A stretch of DNA of 64,000 bases, from the NCBI GenBank assembly GCA_030248295.1, contig JASANH010000735.1:372001-436000 (forward strand), in the 5' to 3' direction. The stretch comes from Mesodorylaimus sp. YZB2_4 (lineage: Eukaryota; Nematoda; Enoplea; Dorylaimida; Dorylaimidae). Every line of letters begins with the position of its first letter. The stretch's first letter is position 1. The translations under genes were made by a program, and so were the position numbers. The notes below the pieces were generated by a model. That model worked only from the letters and a program-made list of their open reading frames with translations, searched no databases and was not told the DNA's origin. Below, in pieces: positions 29,806-40,357 of the stretch.

Positions 29806-30382
29806 GCATGTCAGGTGGCTATGTTGGCACCCTGATCATTATGATAACTGGTACATGATTACCAAAGATGCTGTACGATGGCTTGTAGTGACCGCGAGTG
29901 CATGTCCCCTAGCGATAGAGCATTGTCAGTGATCCAAAGGAGCACTGCTTGGAGTAAAGAGAGACACAACTGTAACGCGTTGGATATGGTAGGTTAGCAC
30001 TGTCATACTGTAACCTCTTGTGATAAGAGATCAGTGATGTGCAGGTGCCATATCTGAAACTAGATTTTGCCCACCTCGTCCATGGGGATTCTAATGAGCC
30101 TTGCCGCCCCATTGGTGCAGCAGGATATGCGCCCAGCCCTTGGTTTTTTGTCTCCAACTGGCTGGGTGTGGCCTGACTGCTTCCTGTTGATGTCTGATCG
30201 GGCACGTTCGTGTGCGGCTGCTTAGTAAAGCACTTGTGGATTTGGTTCTTGTTTTGAGTCGTGCTCAAGCCCTTACCCAGCCTTTATAAGAGTGGCAGCT
30301 AGAAGGAAGCAGATGCAGAAACATGACAGCATGGCACATTACTTCACTCAAAACTATTTCCTGTTGCAACTTGGGAAATCTA

Positions 30383-30533
30383 TCTGAAACTATATTTTAC
30401 TCGCTCCATGCAATAATGCGGCTGTTCAGGTCTAGTTTGGGCCGCGCTATATATGGTAGCGCGGCGCCTGTAAAATAGCACGCTAGATGCGTCACAGTCT
30501 TACATGGACCAAGTAAAATATAGTTTCAGATTA
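30383..30533. mobile_element. MITE-like element with terminal inverted repeats
   Basis: About 150 bases are flanked by TCTGAAACTATATTTTAC on the left and its inverted copy GTAAAATATAGTTTCAGA on the right. The inverted match extends inward through a CATGG/CCATG pair. It has no coding capacity. It lies just beyond the 3' end of the DEG/ENaC gene. A related element is at 62368-62523, and single related ends occur near 30049, 41247 and 48061. Confidence 0.75.
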
Positions 30534-30571
30534 ATGACTGGCTGTCACTGGTCTCTCACAGGAAGCATTTT

Positions 30572-33500
30572 TCATCTGGATTTGCAGCGCAAGAGGAGGG
30601 CCCTGGTGCCGAGTACGATGTAGACCAGGGCTTGGAAAATGCTGATGATACTGATACCAGTCCAAACACCCAAGGTGCCACCTGAAATGGGAAGACAGAG
30701 GTGCAGTTGTGGCTCTGATGCAAGCGAATAAGAACTGACCGATGCTGCTTATCAGTTCATCCACTGAAATATGCTCCATTTTTTCGATCACTTTGAACTG
30801 ATTGATTTCGTAGTACATTTCCAAAAGTGTAAATTCTTGAACAGTTTGGCTGGTAAAGTTCTCATTTAGAGCCCGATTCATGTACTTGGTTAGCGCCTCT
30901 GTTTTGAGAGGGCTGGGGAATTGAGCGTAGGAAATTTTAGCTGATAAGAATTTGTACTCGCATGGTTCGCGACAGTCGTTCGTGCACTTGCTTATGTTGA
31001 ATCCTTTGCGACTTAGACGAGATTTCTTGAATCTGAAAGGGCATTAAAATTCAGACTGCGTGTTGCTACATGTTTTCTGTTAGCCGTGCTGATTTTTTGG
31101 GCGGGTCGGACCATAAAGACTGCTTCTAGTCATTTTGGTTTGATAATTTGATAAGATTCCTGTTTATCGCTTTTAAATTACTCAGCAGAAAGATGTCTGA
31201 AATGCACGGCTAACAGGAAAACACAGTCAGTAAGAATATGTGCCTTACGAGGAGTTGTTCAATTCGGCGTAGATGGCCGTGCATTCGAAGTCCTGGTTTG
31301 TGCACTGGCTAGTGTTCTTCATTTTTGTGTATTGAACTGTGCATCCACATTCGTCCATCAAATAACGGGCAGTGCAGTCGATTTGGCACAATGCAGTTGT
31401 GTAGATGTCTACAACCAGAATGACCCATTCAGCACTGACTTGCGAGTCACTGCAGCCCGCACTGTGAGAGTCACCTAACCTGTCGTTGGTCTGCTGCATG
31501 GAAGCACCTCACCAGTGATCACAGGTCGGCTATGCTGCCTGAGTGCATAGTCTAGCGGTGAGAAGGCTAGGTGGCTAGGCGATTGGCGGAGCTGATGGTG
31601 CCGACATGCACACCTGCAGACTAGGTGTCTCACAATCAGTGTGGCCGTGCTAACCATGCCTCCTGCAGTCCAACAGGGCGCTCAGTACGTGAGTGTCTGC
31701 TTGCGTGTTGGGCAATGGGGAGCCAGGACTCATCACTGCACGCTGTATACCCCTGCCAGCTATGGGTGGCAATACCTAGACCACGAAGTCTCATTATGAG
31801 ATGGGGTTAAGACACCAGCTGTCTTACAAGGTGTCTATTGCGCCAGACAGTTCATATAGACCTACCCGAGTCCACATATTCATAGTCGGCGTAAGTTCTG
31901 CACGGCAGGGTTGGCTTGTAGAATCGGAGTCCACCGTGACCATCTCCCCTCAGCCTAGTCCTGGTCTTCTCCGCGGATATGGATATTATGGCGTGCTGTG
32001 CTGGTCCAATGAATAAGGTCGGATTCAGGGGGTCTTGATCGATTTCTCCAAAGTATAGCGTGATCTTGAACCCGGCACTCGGTCTCTCCAAGAACAGCAC
32101 ATGCTCGTGATCATCACCGGGTCGGGCGTCCAAAATGAAATAGATGCTAGCTTTGAAACCTGCTTTAGACAGAAGAGGAGAATGGACTGATTGTGAGTGC
32201 AGCTGTGCACGTGCTCGCATTTCACCTGTTGCATCGAATTGGGAACGTTTCTTGAAGACGGACATGGGGTTGATCTTGAAGCAGCTGTATCCGTCTGATG
32301 GCACGCTGTTGTTGCAGCAGCTGCGAGAACTGTTGGCCAGGTCAAATTGTTTACTGTCGCCGCATAGGAGCATGGTCTCTTCGCAAGTTTGGGCTAGGTT
32401 ACTTATTATCTGCAAGGGGACGTCGTTAAGGTGTGCCCACAGTCTTTCACCCCTCCTTCCATTATGCGCATCTACAACCCCTGAGAGGTTCGCAATGCCC
32501 CACCCGCTTTACTGATCGCAGTTCTTACGTGAATCAGACCCTGCGGTAGATCATGGATATACTACGACAGGATTTTCCAGCAGCAGGCTGCCATCACAAA
32601 GGCTGGTGGCTAGCAAAGGAGGATCGTCTCGAGTAATCGCGATCGTGTGCAAAGTTCAATGCATTGTTCGAGAGCTAAAAGACGATGAAACGGCACGTAA
32701 GGCTGAGTTTTTCATTGTTTTGTAAAGAAAAGTTGAAAACTCAGGTGGTCAGAGCACTTTGCACTCGAATTTTCAAATTGAGCTGATAGGCGAGAGGCCG
32801 AGGAATCTAAAACTTTTAACTTCTCCAAGTGCTTGACGCTCCCACACTGTAGCCAGGCCTCGCAGGCGTAGGAAGGAGGTGGTCGGCGAGACAGACACCC
32901 GACTGGATTAGGAAAGTCTTGCGACTATACCAGTACCTACGGCTGAAACATCAACCCGAGGAGTCGATGTCAGGGGAGAGTATCGATTAGTCTCTCCCAT
33001 CATCAGCAGGGGACTTCATGGCTAATTCGCCGAGATTTTAGCGATGTTTCTTGCTAGCGCGGCATACTGTAGTTTTTGGTGAAACGCGCACAGCGATTCT
33101 CGATGCTAAAATCGTTGCTAGACTAGCAATGGCTACTGCTAGTGGCGTGATTTTTGGTGAAACACAGATACGTTGCTTTTAGCGAGGAACATTGCTTTTA
33201 GCATTGCTCAAGCTGTGGTGAAACAGTACCCAGGTGGCACCACCATCAGCATTAGGCACTGTAATCTCAGAGAGGTTGGGGTAAAGACACGAGTGGCGAG
33301 GTCACACACGGACTCTTGGTGTAAAGTCATTACACTGCACGCTTCCCCAAGCAACTTGGCTGCCATTCACTCCTCCCTCCCGTCGTGTCAGCAAGTGGTC
33401 GGTTTGTTCGAGTTGCTCATTTTGGTTTCATCGAATCATGTCGGGCGATTTCGTGCGTTGTCCGAAGTGCAGCAAGGCGTTGGGTACGGAAGCGTCGGTG

Positions 33501-36500
33501 GTGGGCGAACAGTTTTTCCATCCCGACTGCCTGAAATGCGATGGCGAATGCGGCAAACAGTTGGAACGGTCGTGCTTCGAAGTGGAATCGAAGAAAGTGT
33601 GCAAACGGTGCTACGATGCCGACTATGCCAAGAAATGCGATCGTAAGTGATTGCTGTTTGACATTGTGGCTATAATTCTTGCTATCGTCCTTGCAGGCTG
33701 TTCGAAACCGATTGAAAAGGGCAAAGTGTTGGAGTTGATGGGCAAAGAGTACCACGACAAGTGCCCGCCCGTCTGCCACAAATGCGAGAAGGCCCCGTCG
33801 GACAGTCAGTACGTGGCCAGCGAGGACAACAAGCCGTCGTGCCTCGAATGCTTCTGGATGAAGGCCCGAGATGAACGTCGCAAGCAGGCCAAATCCGGTT
33901 CCTCCGACAAGAAGTCCGCTGCGTCCCCGGCCGCCTCCGACAAGAAGGGCGCCGGGTCCCCCGCCGCCTCCGACAAGAAATCCGCCGGGTCCCCCACCGC
34001 CTCCGACAAGAAGTCCTCCTCGTCTCCCGTTGCTGGCCAGAAGAAGTCGCCGAGCTCTTCAGAATCCAAGAAACAACCCAAAAAGTCGCCCGTCGCTGCC
34101 AAGTGAACAGGTGAACATTGTGATCGTCGAGGTGATCGAGTGCTGATGTGTGCTGTGTCATGTAGTCCTCGTACTAGACAGTGCTTGTGCCCAGGAAAAA
34201 TACCATTTTGGTAATCGTGTCAGCCAAATTTGATGAACATCACCCCTTCCCTGTCACATCGAGTATGCGGAGGCATCTTGTGTGATACCTACTCGATTCC
34301 TCGCAAAAAGGGCGCATCAGTAATTAGGGCGCAAACATTCAAAAGAGGGGCAAAGAAGCAGAGGCGCACGGGCTTCTGAATAAGCCATTGGTACATTGTT
34401 GACTACGATATTCATTCGATTTTCCACTTTGACTATCGACCCATGCCTCTCGAATTCAAAACCAAACCTAGTTAGACCGCCAAATACAGTAGACGTACAG
34501 TATATCTATCGGAAAGAGAAAATGGAGAAAAATCGTTCTAATTTGAAAAACGAGAGGAAATGTAATATCTACAAGCAAAGCAAAGACCGCTGTTTTGAAC
34601 CAAGTCAAACAGTCACATGCAATCACAACCATGCGCCCGATCCACCTCAAGCAGTCGTGAAAAGAACGATCAACTATCACAGAGCGAGCAGCTGCTACGC
34701 ACTATGCGAGTCATCCAACTCACTGCTGCCTCCATCATCGGTTCAAGGCCCCAAGAGCCCATTCCGATTCCTGAATCCCATCTGCTCAACGCGTCCGCAC
34801 AGGCATTCTTACTGCTTCACCAACCCTCATTCTCTTTCTAGGAGCTGGTTGCTCCATATGAGCATCAGAAATGAGCAAACGTTGGCTGGTCAGACGGCTC
34901 TCTGTCGGTCAGGGTCCACATGCAATTCTTGTCTTTCTTTGCTTTCAAAAAGGGAAAGCGCCCACTTGCGCCCTTTTTGCGATGCGCCCTTTCTGCCTGA
35001 GACGCATCGGCTTCCATCTGAAGAGCACCATTGGTCCAGACAGCAACGGCCCCGCCCCCGCCAACGGTTGCCTGAACCCGAGCGAGACGACCACGCTGTG
35101 GGTCACCGTCAAACCATTCTCCGGCACCGACACGTCGTCCGATCGCGTCACCACACCATCGAGTGGACTGACTCTCCGGCTGGTGCTGCCAAGAAGTACA
35201 AACCCGGGTGGTTCACGGGGCCTCCGACGCCGCCGGTAGGGGGTCGCCGTTAAAAATTCCGAATCACCCGCGAGAAAACCATGACCCACGTGCAACAACT
35301 GATCTCGATCGTGATGACATCGTGCTCGAGTACTGACAAGGCAAGGCGCAAGCATGAAGGAAAGGAGCACCAAGAATCAGGGGCATGAAAAGGATCATCA
35401 GGGATCCTTCCGGACATTCTGATCTGCCGCGGGCGAGCAGGCACCTCACATTTGTGCGTGCAAGTAAAGTGGCCGGTTGGATCCCTTGGAGCCCAAGTCC
35501 CTAGCTGGACCCGACTAGGGATCCGACCGAACTGGATGCCATGCTGTTGTGGCTGAACTCGGTTCCTGTAGCCTTCGTCGTCAGGTCTGGGCTCCTGTAA
35601 CCTACAAGGGGGTCGTGACTGGTGGACGGTTTGAGATTGGGAGCTCTCTGGCGCGCCTGCCTACGTTGACCGAGCGTCCAAACCAGGCACGCCAGCAATA
35701 TGGGAGGCGGGGAGGAGTCGTCGACTGCCAGGTTGCCCAACGATCGCTGCACCGGTCGGGGCCAAATATGGAGCTGGCAAAAGGCGACGCGGCGTGACAG
35801 TGGTGGAATCGCTCTTGCGAGTCGACGGATCTTTGGAACCTAGCCGATACAATCGGACGCCCTTTTGAATCTCGATTAAGGGTGCCCTACTGAAGGTACT
35901 ACCTACCCAACAGCCCATCTCTTATCGTGCAAGCCGCATCCAAGGTCGGCCAAGCTTCTCTAACCTGCTGGCAAAGATGGCAAAGTTCACGACGACCCTT
36001 CAATCGCAGCAGCGAGTTTTCTGCTTTTCTTTACCAAATAATGAAAAGAACTCAGCCTTGCCCACCCACTCACAACAATGTCTTACTTGCAGCTTACTGA
36101 ACTTTGCACTGGGATGGAAGCTACTGGAATCTATCCACCATCATGATCATCTGCAGCCACCCACCTTTCTGCGCATAGCCAGCATATCCAGGTGTGGCAC
36201 CACAGGGGCCTGTGATCAAGTCAACATCCCCTGTACACTCACAGTGTTTAGCGTAGACCCATTGCCATTGTCAATGAAACGAGTGTACTCTGAGCGAGTG
36301 CTATTCACAACTTGATCCTCGTCTTCCATAAGTTTGAAGAATTCTATGCCCTTTTCTTGATTGGCCGCGTATTCAATAGCATAAGGGTCGTTGGCCAGTC
36401 CTTGCTTTTCCAGCTTGGATTTAGCGAGCCAGTTCAAATTGCACAGAGTGAAGTTGGGCCAATCCAACACACCGTCTTCCGGATTCTCGTATGTGATGCT

Positions 36501-36716
36501 AGTCACCCATTTATCTTCGTCCACGAAATCGTACAGGAGTGAATAGCATTGAGTGATGGCCAGGAAGCACCCTAGGCTGAGGATTATGGCCCACACACTT
36601 TTGAGGACGATTGTTTTTGCGTAGAGAAAGTCGAGGACACCGTGCCATCCAGTCAGTTGGGCCCACTCGGAGAAGGGACTGTTGAAGGAATTCAATTCAT
36701 TGGTCGCAGGCTCCAT
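30572..36716 (-). CDS. DEG/ENaC family amiloride-sensitive sodium channel
   Basis: This is a degenerin/epithelial sodium channel subunit, probably a plasma-membrane trimer gated by ligand, acid or mechanical force. Five exons join in phase on the minus strand: 36716-36243, 32409-31866, 31408-31249, 31032-30740 and 30681-30572, giving about 526 residues. Exon 1 has the N-terminal His-Gly gating motif (GWHG, residues 23-26), TM1 at about residues 37-60 and the post-TM1 motif FTLCNLN. The extracellular part includes a cysteine-rich region (MDECGCTVQY and spaced cysteines) and CREPCEYKF. TM2 begins GTLGVWTGISIISIFQAL, with GIS at the selectivity-filter position. Where most relatives have a conserved glutamate shortly after the filter (SxxSxxE), this protein has glutamine. 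Intron 1 (3.8 kb) contains a complete LIM gene and an MSP fragment on the other strand. The C-terminal tail after TM2 is very short. The family is certain; the subtype is not. Confidence 0.95.
33438..34106 (+). CDS. Two-LIM-domain protein with Ser/Lys/Ala-Pro repeat tail
   Basis: Two exons, 33438-33642 and 33697-34106, give about 204 residues. LIM 1 starts at residue 8 (CPKC...HPDCLKC...CKRCYDADY). LIM 2 is encoded mainly by exon 2 (CSKPIEKG...HDKCPPVCHKC...CLECFW). LIM modules are two-zinc protein-binding domains used in cytoskeletal and transcriptional adaptors. The C-terminal third is a low-complexity tail of four or five units like SDKKSAGSPAA, followed by SSSPVAGQKKSPSSS, and so is strongly basic. 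The gene lies entirely inside intron 1 of the DEG/ENaC gene on the opposite strand. A paralogue with the same inter-LIM intron position and phase is at 55492-56469. Confidence 0.9.
35002..35253 (+). pseudogene. Major sperm protein (MSP) domain fragment with frameshift
   Basis: Reading from about 35002, one frame gives RRIGFHLKST, then NGCLNPSETTTLWVTVKPF and SSDRVT, matching the middle of nematode MSP. After about 35150 the match continues in another frame with IEWTDSPAGAAKKYKPGWF and a stop at 35251-35253. The break lies in a CACCACACC run; five extra bases there would explain it. The first third of the domain is not found upstream; either an unrecognised 5' exon supplies it (an AG at 35000-35001 could be an acceptor) or it is lost. 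The fragment is nested inside the DEG/ENaC first intron. MSPs drive sperm motility and occur in many copies in nematodes, so a decayed copy is plausible; an assembly indel is the alternative. Confidence 0.75.
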
Positions 36717-38893
36717 ATTCGTCTGGAGTTCAGTGGTAGCTCGGGGGTCGGGGGCTACTCCGTCAAGCCATCGATAACGTCCATATCAGACCGGCCTAAG
36801 CAGAAGAGCACGAGCCCAGTATGTGCACATCAGAATGCAGGACTTGACGCCAGTGAGGAATCATATGACTGTATCACCGACCCACCACTTTGATGTGGCG
36901 CGTTCTAATCAGCTTGTGTGTGGAAAACTAGGGCGTGACTGCTAGCTTGGCTGGCATGGCATGGGAGTGCACGATCGATACGGAACTGAGGCCCGGGTTT
37001 GACCGATTAAGCTTTTGAGTGCCAAGGTGACCCTGCATCGACATAGAATAGGGACATAGGAGAGTGTGGTGGGCTAGTGTGTCATTTGAATCCATTTGAC
37101 TGGACAAAGCTGCTGATGGCGGGGATTTTCCCGTGGATAGTGGCTTCTCTTTCCGTATTCGAAAGGCAAATTGAAGACTTCGGGCTGAAGGCACTGATAA
37201 GAATAAGAGCCTTGCTTGAAGTGAATGCTGTCATTATTAAGGATTTGTAGCGCATATAAGAAGGAAAATATTGCAACTTGTGTTTCTGCTTGGGTGTGTT
37301 TGCTGGGTGAGTGATCCAGTATGACGCTCGTGTGGGCGGTGTGAGATATGAGAGACCCAGTCTCTGGTACAAACAGCTCCGAGCAGGAATGCCCACAAGG
37401 AAAACTGGAAGATCTGCCGGGGCAAGTATCCCTCTCTCGCCGCCCAGCAATGCTGGTTACACGCCTTATCGACTTGCGCAGCGAGCAGCATGCGCAATGT
37501 GCAAGTCAACAAAGGTGCATCGAATTCAGTGTAGCGAAAATCATTAACATTATTTTGGGAGCTCCTAGCAACCAAGCGGGATTGTGATTGCAACCTGAAT
37601 TGTTCCTAGCAGATACAAGTGTACTAGGCGGAATAGACCTACATTGAAGAAAATACCACCGGGAGTTGTCGCGACTCTCGCGATAATGACCTTTCCTTCT
37701 TCTCATTGAATCATCACATCACCTTTAAACACAGTAACCTTACTCACGGCTCTCCTGAAACAATCCAGTTTCCCACATGTGCATTCTAGCGCACTCTCTG
37801 CTTCTAGCCCAAACAGATTTCTTTTCCTATCCACATTCCACTCTTTTCATCTGTTCTGTGCCTTTTAGCTGTAGGATGATATTTTAGTGTGCAGTATAGA
37901 CTGGCGAGATCAGCTGTGTTCTCTTCTGTAGGGAAACATCGCTACAGGAGTGGATGGTCTCAAAAACCCTACGTAGGAGCCAGGCACGTGAATCCGACGA
38001 GTTTCTGCCTCGCCCAGTGCAACCCGCGCAGGCAGGCGTGGGAGAGAGTGCGGCCGACCGAAGTCGGCGGGACAAAAACTCCGACTGGAGGTAGGCAAGT
38101 CTCGCGACTATACCTGACCTAGAAACATCAACCCGAGGGGTTGACGTCTCCCAGCCAGGGGAGAGTATCGATTACTCTCTACCACTCGCCATGGCCTGCC
38201 CGGTAGGGGTTACACCAGTAAAGCAACCGATAAGCTGTGAAGCAGCCAGTCAGGCAACCACGGACACTACCTTCTCCCCAGGGCAACCACACCCAGCACA
38301 CAAGTCAGGTAGAGCAAAGTACTGTGCAAGTCGTGCTGGCAATGTCGGCACATCGAGCATGAGCTTCCTGAAGCAGTTAATAGCCTCCTAACGCTCTTCT
38401 GAGGTGTCCTATTCGAGTTGTAGCACCCTGGATGCCAGAGCAGACGCTGTAGCGACTGGGTCCGTATTACTCAAGGAATGAAGTGGTAGAGCTTTTGCAC
38501 CTCGCCAAAACTCCAGAGCAGCCAATCAAGTCTTCCAACCTAGTCCATGCTGTCACCCTGCACCAAGCACTTAACAGCGCACTCGACATGAGGGGGGACA
38601 CATTATACAAGAATTTATTTACCAGGCCGCGAGTCGAACACTCGCCCGTAACTGCGCACCCGGCGTGAGAGGCAGACGCCTAACCCACCAGGCCACGAGC
38701 CCGACGGGACCCTGACGGGAGACGCTCCCCTGTTGGCTGCGTGCAGAATATCCATCGCCAGTCGAGCCTCTACTCAAGAAGACATTCTGCTGCAGGATAG
38801 CCAGCACAGGTGAGGTTCACACAGCAATCCTATCGCTAGGGCTCCCCACACGCTGACCATGCGGCACACACGGCACGGCACGGCACGGCACAG
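36717..38893. other. Intergenic region, repeat-rich
   Basis: This 2.2 kb upstream of the DEG/ENaC start and downstream of the GPCR stop holds pieces of family C repeats, at about 37360-37470 (CTCTCGCCGCCCAGCAATGC) and 38095-38215 (GAAACATCAACCCGAGGGG, GGGGAGAGTATCGATTACTC). It also holds a family A variant SINE at 38590-38705. A CGGCA run (GGCACGGCACGGCACGG) is at 38872-38891. No coding sequence is recognised. Confidence 0.6.
38590..38705 (-). mobile_element. Variant family A SINE with a different tail
   Basis: On the minus strand the tRNA-like head reads GTGGCCTGGTGGGTTAGGCG, CTCTCACGC and GTGTTCGACTCGCGG. It is followed by a tail GTAAATAAATTCTTGTATAA and TGTGTCCC instead of the usual AAAATGATTGTC tail. 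Copies sharing this tail are at about 46630-46705 and 42408-42470, which supports a separate subfamily. Confidence 0.78.
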
Positions 38894-40357
38894 TCACACA
38901 GCGGTGTTCACGTAATGATATACAGGCGTCAAAGTCCGTTGGAGGGTTGGTTTCGTAAGAAAACATCGATCTTCTACTGGTGTGAATTGGCAACTGGAAC
39001 TCTTCCTGTAACCAGATGCCGATTCTTCGGGCACACTTCTGCAAGCAGTGGCATCCATACTACTTCGATTTATGGACAAGTCCATACTGCCGCGGGTCGT
39101 GTCGGTCGTACTTGTGAGAATACTTTTTTGCGAATGTTTATATCTCTTCTTTGGATTAAGGACGGGCAATTGTCCTTTCGCGTGCCTAACTGCTAAACGA
39201 CGCCTTTTCTCACCCGCTCTGGCCCTTTTGTAGTCTTTTTTCAAATGGCTGTTCAACAAAGTGTAGACCAGAGGGTAGATGACGCAGCAGATGTAGGGTA
39301 GCATGTGCACGAAATAGCTCAGCACAACTGTGGCTTGGCTTTCGTGCCCGTGACTCTCGTGTGGTGTCAAGCACTGCCACATGGACATGGCCCAGTAAGG
39401 CGACCACACAGCCAAATAGACGAAGACCAGGCCCAATGTAGTTGTGCGAACACGGTTCAAGTAGGGCGAGCCGGAAGCCACCAGCGCATCGCCCGTTTGG
39501 CCATTCTGTAGCCCCCTTTGCGATCCATCTCTCGAGATGTGCCTCGGGGGCTGTTGGGGATCCGCACTCGATCCATTGCTGCTGGCTGTGTTCTTGTAAC
39601 AGCTGCTCCTCTTACGTTGCCTTCGGGCGCTATATAAAGAGGCTGTGTAGAAAAAGGTAAAGAGGCCGGCGGGGATGACATATCCAATGACGAACCCGTA
39701 GGCTGTGAAAGCTATCATGACACTCTCGGGTGGATGGAAAGCGCATTTGGTGAGCACATTCAAAATATGCGTGTCGTTGAATTGGACTAGGTAAAATAAA
39801 TCACCGTACTCGTAGACTGGTGTCATCAGGAGTAACGAAAAGCAAACGCAGAATAAAACCAGACAAATGGCTTTTCGAGTCGATGCGACTGAATGAGCCG
39901 AAGTTGGTGGGCCTCGGAGACGCACGTAGCAAAAGCCACTCAAAGATGCTAATAAGAATGGCGAACAAAATTTGCTCATCCCTTCGCTACTTAAATATAA
40001 TCGACAGAGAAATCTGGATGGCACAATCCATTCACCAAATATTAGATCACAAATTAAAAGCAACAAAAATGTCAGCATAATTAATTCACAGACGCATAAT
40101 GCTAGGATAAATATTTGCACACTTTTCGGTGCCTCCGTCCGCGACTGACGGAATACACGACCGACCACGATGATCACCCAAGTATTGCACACCATGCCCA
40201 ATGAAAAGAGCACGCAATAGGCTGCGATCAAGGTCAATCGATTCTGATCGATGTGCGACAGATCGTGTTCAACGAATTCGTAAGTGCCCGTGAACGGGTA
40301 TGCTCTGGTGATGGTTTCGTTCGTGGCCACATCGTCTTCCGAGTCAGTCGAACTCAT
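38894..40357 (-). CDS. Rhodopsin-class GPCR, peptide-receptor-like, intronless
   Basis: A single open frame of 487 codons starts with ATG at 40357. The protein has an acidic N-terminal ectodomain with a glycosylation-type NET site, seven hydrophobic segments (first at about residues 42-66), a long third intracellular loop rich in Ser, Arg and Gln, and a 100-residue Ser/Thr/Arg-rich C-terminal tail. It retains the TM3 cysteine (FLCRLYLSS), but several class A signatures are altered: DRY at the end of TM3 reads FCY, CWxP in TM6 reads AVWSPYW, and NPxxY in TM7 reads YPLVY. Those last two resemble several nematode neuropeptide receptors. The lack of introns, when almost every other gene here is finely split, hints at a retrocopy origin or a GPCR subfamily without introns. 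The ligand cannot be predicted. Confidence 0.85.
   Translation of the reverse strand: MSSTDSEDDVATNETITRAYPFTGTYEFVEHDLSHIDQNRLTLIAAYCVLFSLGMVCNTWVIIVVGRVFRQSRTEAPKSVQIFILALCVCELIMLTFLLLLICDLIFGEWIVPSRFLCRLYLSSEGMSKFCSPFLLASLSGFCYVRLRGPPTSAHSVASTRKAICLVLFCVCFSLLLMTPVYEYGDLFYLVQFNDTHILNVLTKCAFHPPESVMIAFTAYGFVIGYVIPAGLFTFFYTASLYSARRQRKRSSCYKNTASSNGSSADPQQPPRHISRDGSQRGLQNGQTGDALVASGSPYLNRVRTTTLGLVFVYLAVWSPYWAMSMWQCLTPHESHGHESQATVVLSYFVHMLPYICCVIYPLVYTLLNSHLKKDYKRARAGEKRRRLAVRHAKGQLPVLNPKKRYKHSQKSILTSTTDTTRGSMDLSINRSSMDATACRSVPEESASGYRKSSSCQFTPVEDRCFLTKPTLQRTLTPVYHYVNTAV

Noticed and set aside
33682-34161. Long minus-strand open frames over the LIM gene
   Set aside because: They are shadows of the LIM gene's repetitive Ser/Lys tail; the LIM zinc ligands are only read on the plus strand.
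34396-34990. N-terminal part of the 285-codon plus-strand open frame as a gene upstream of the MSP fragment
   Set aside because: It has no MSP-like N-terminus and its composition is not protein-like; only the last part of that frame matches MSP, after the frameshift.
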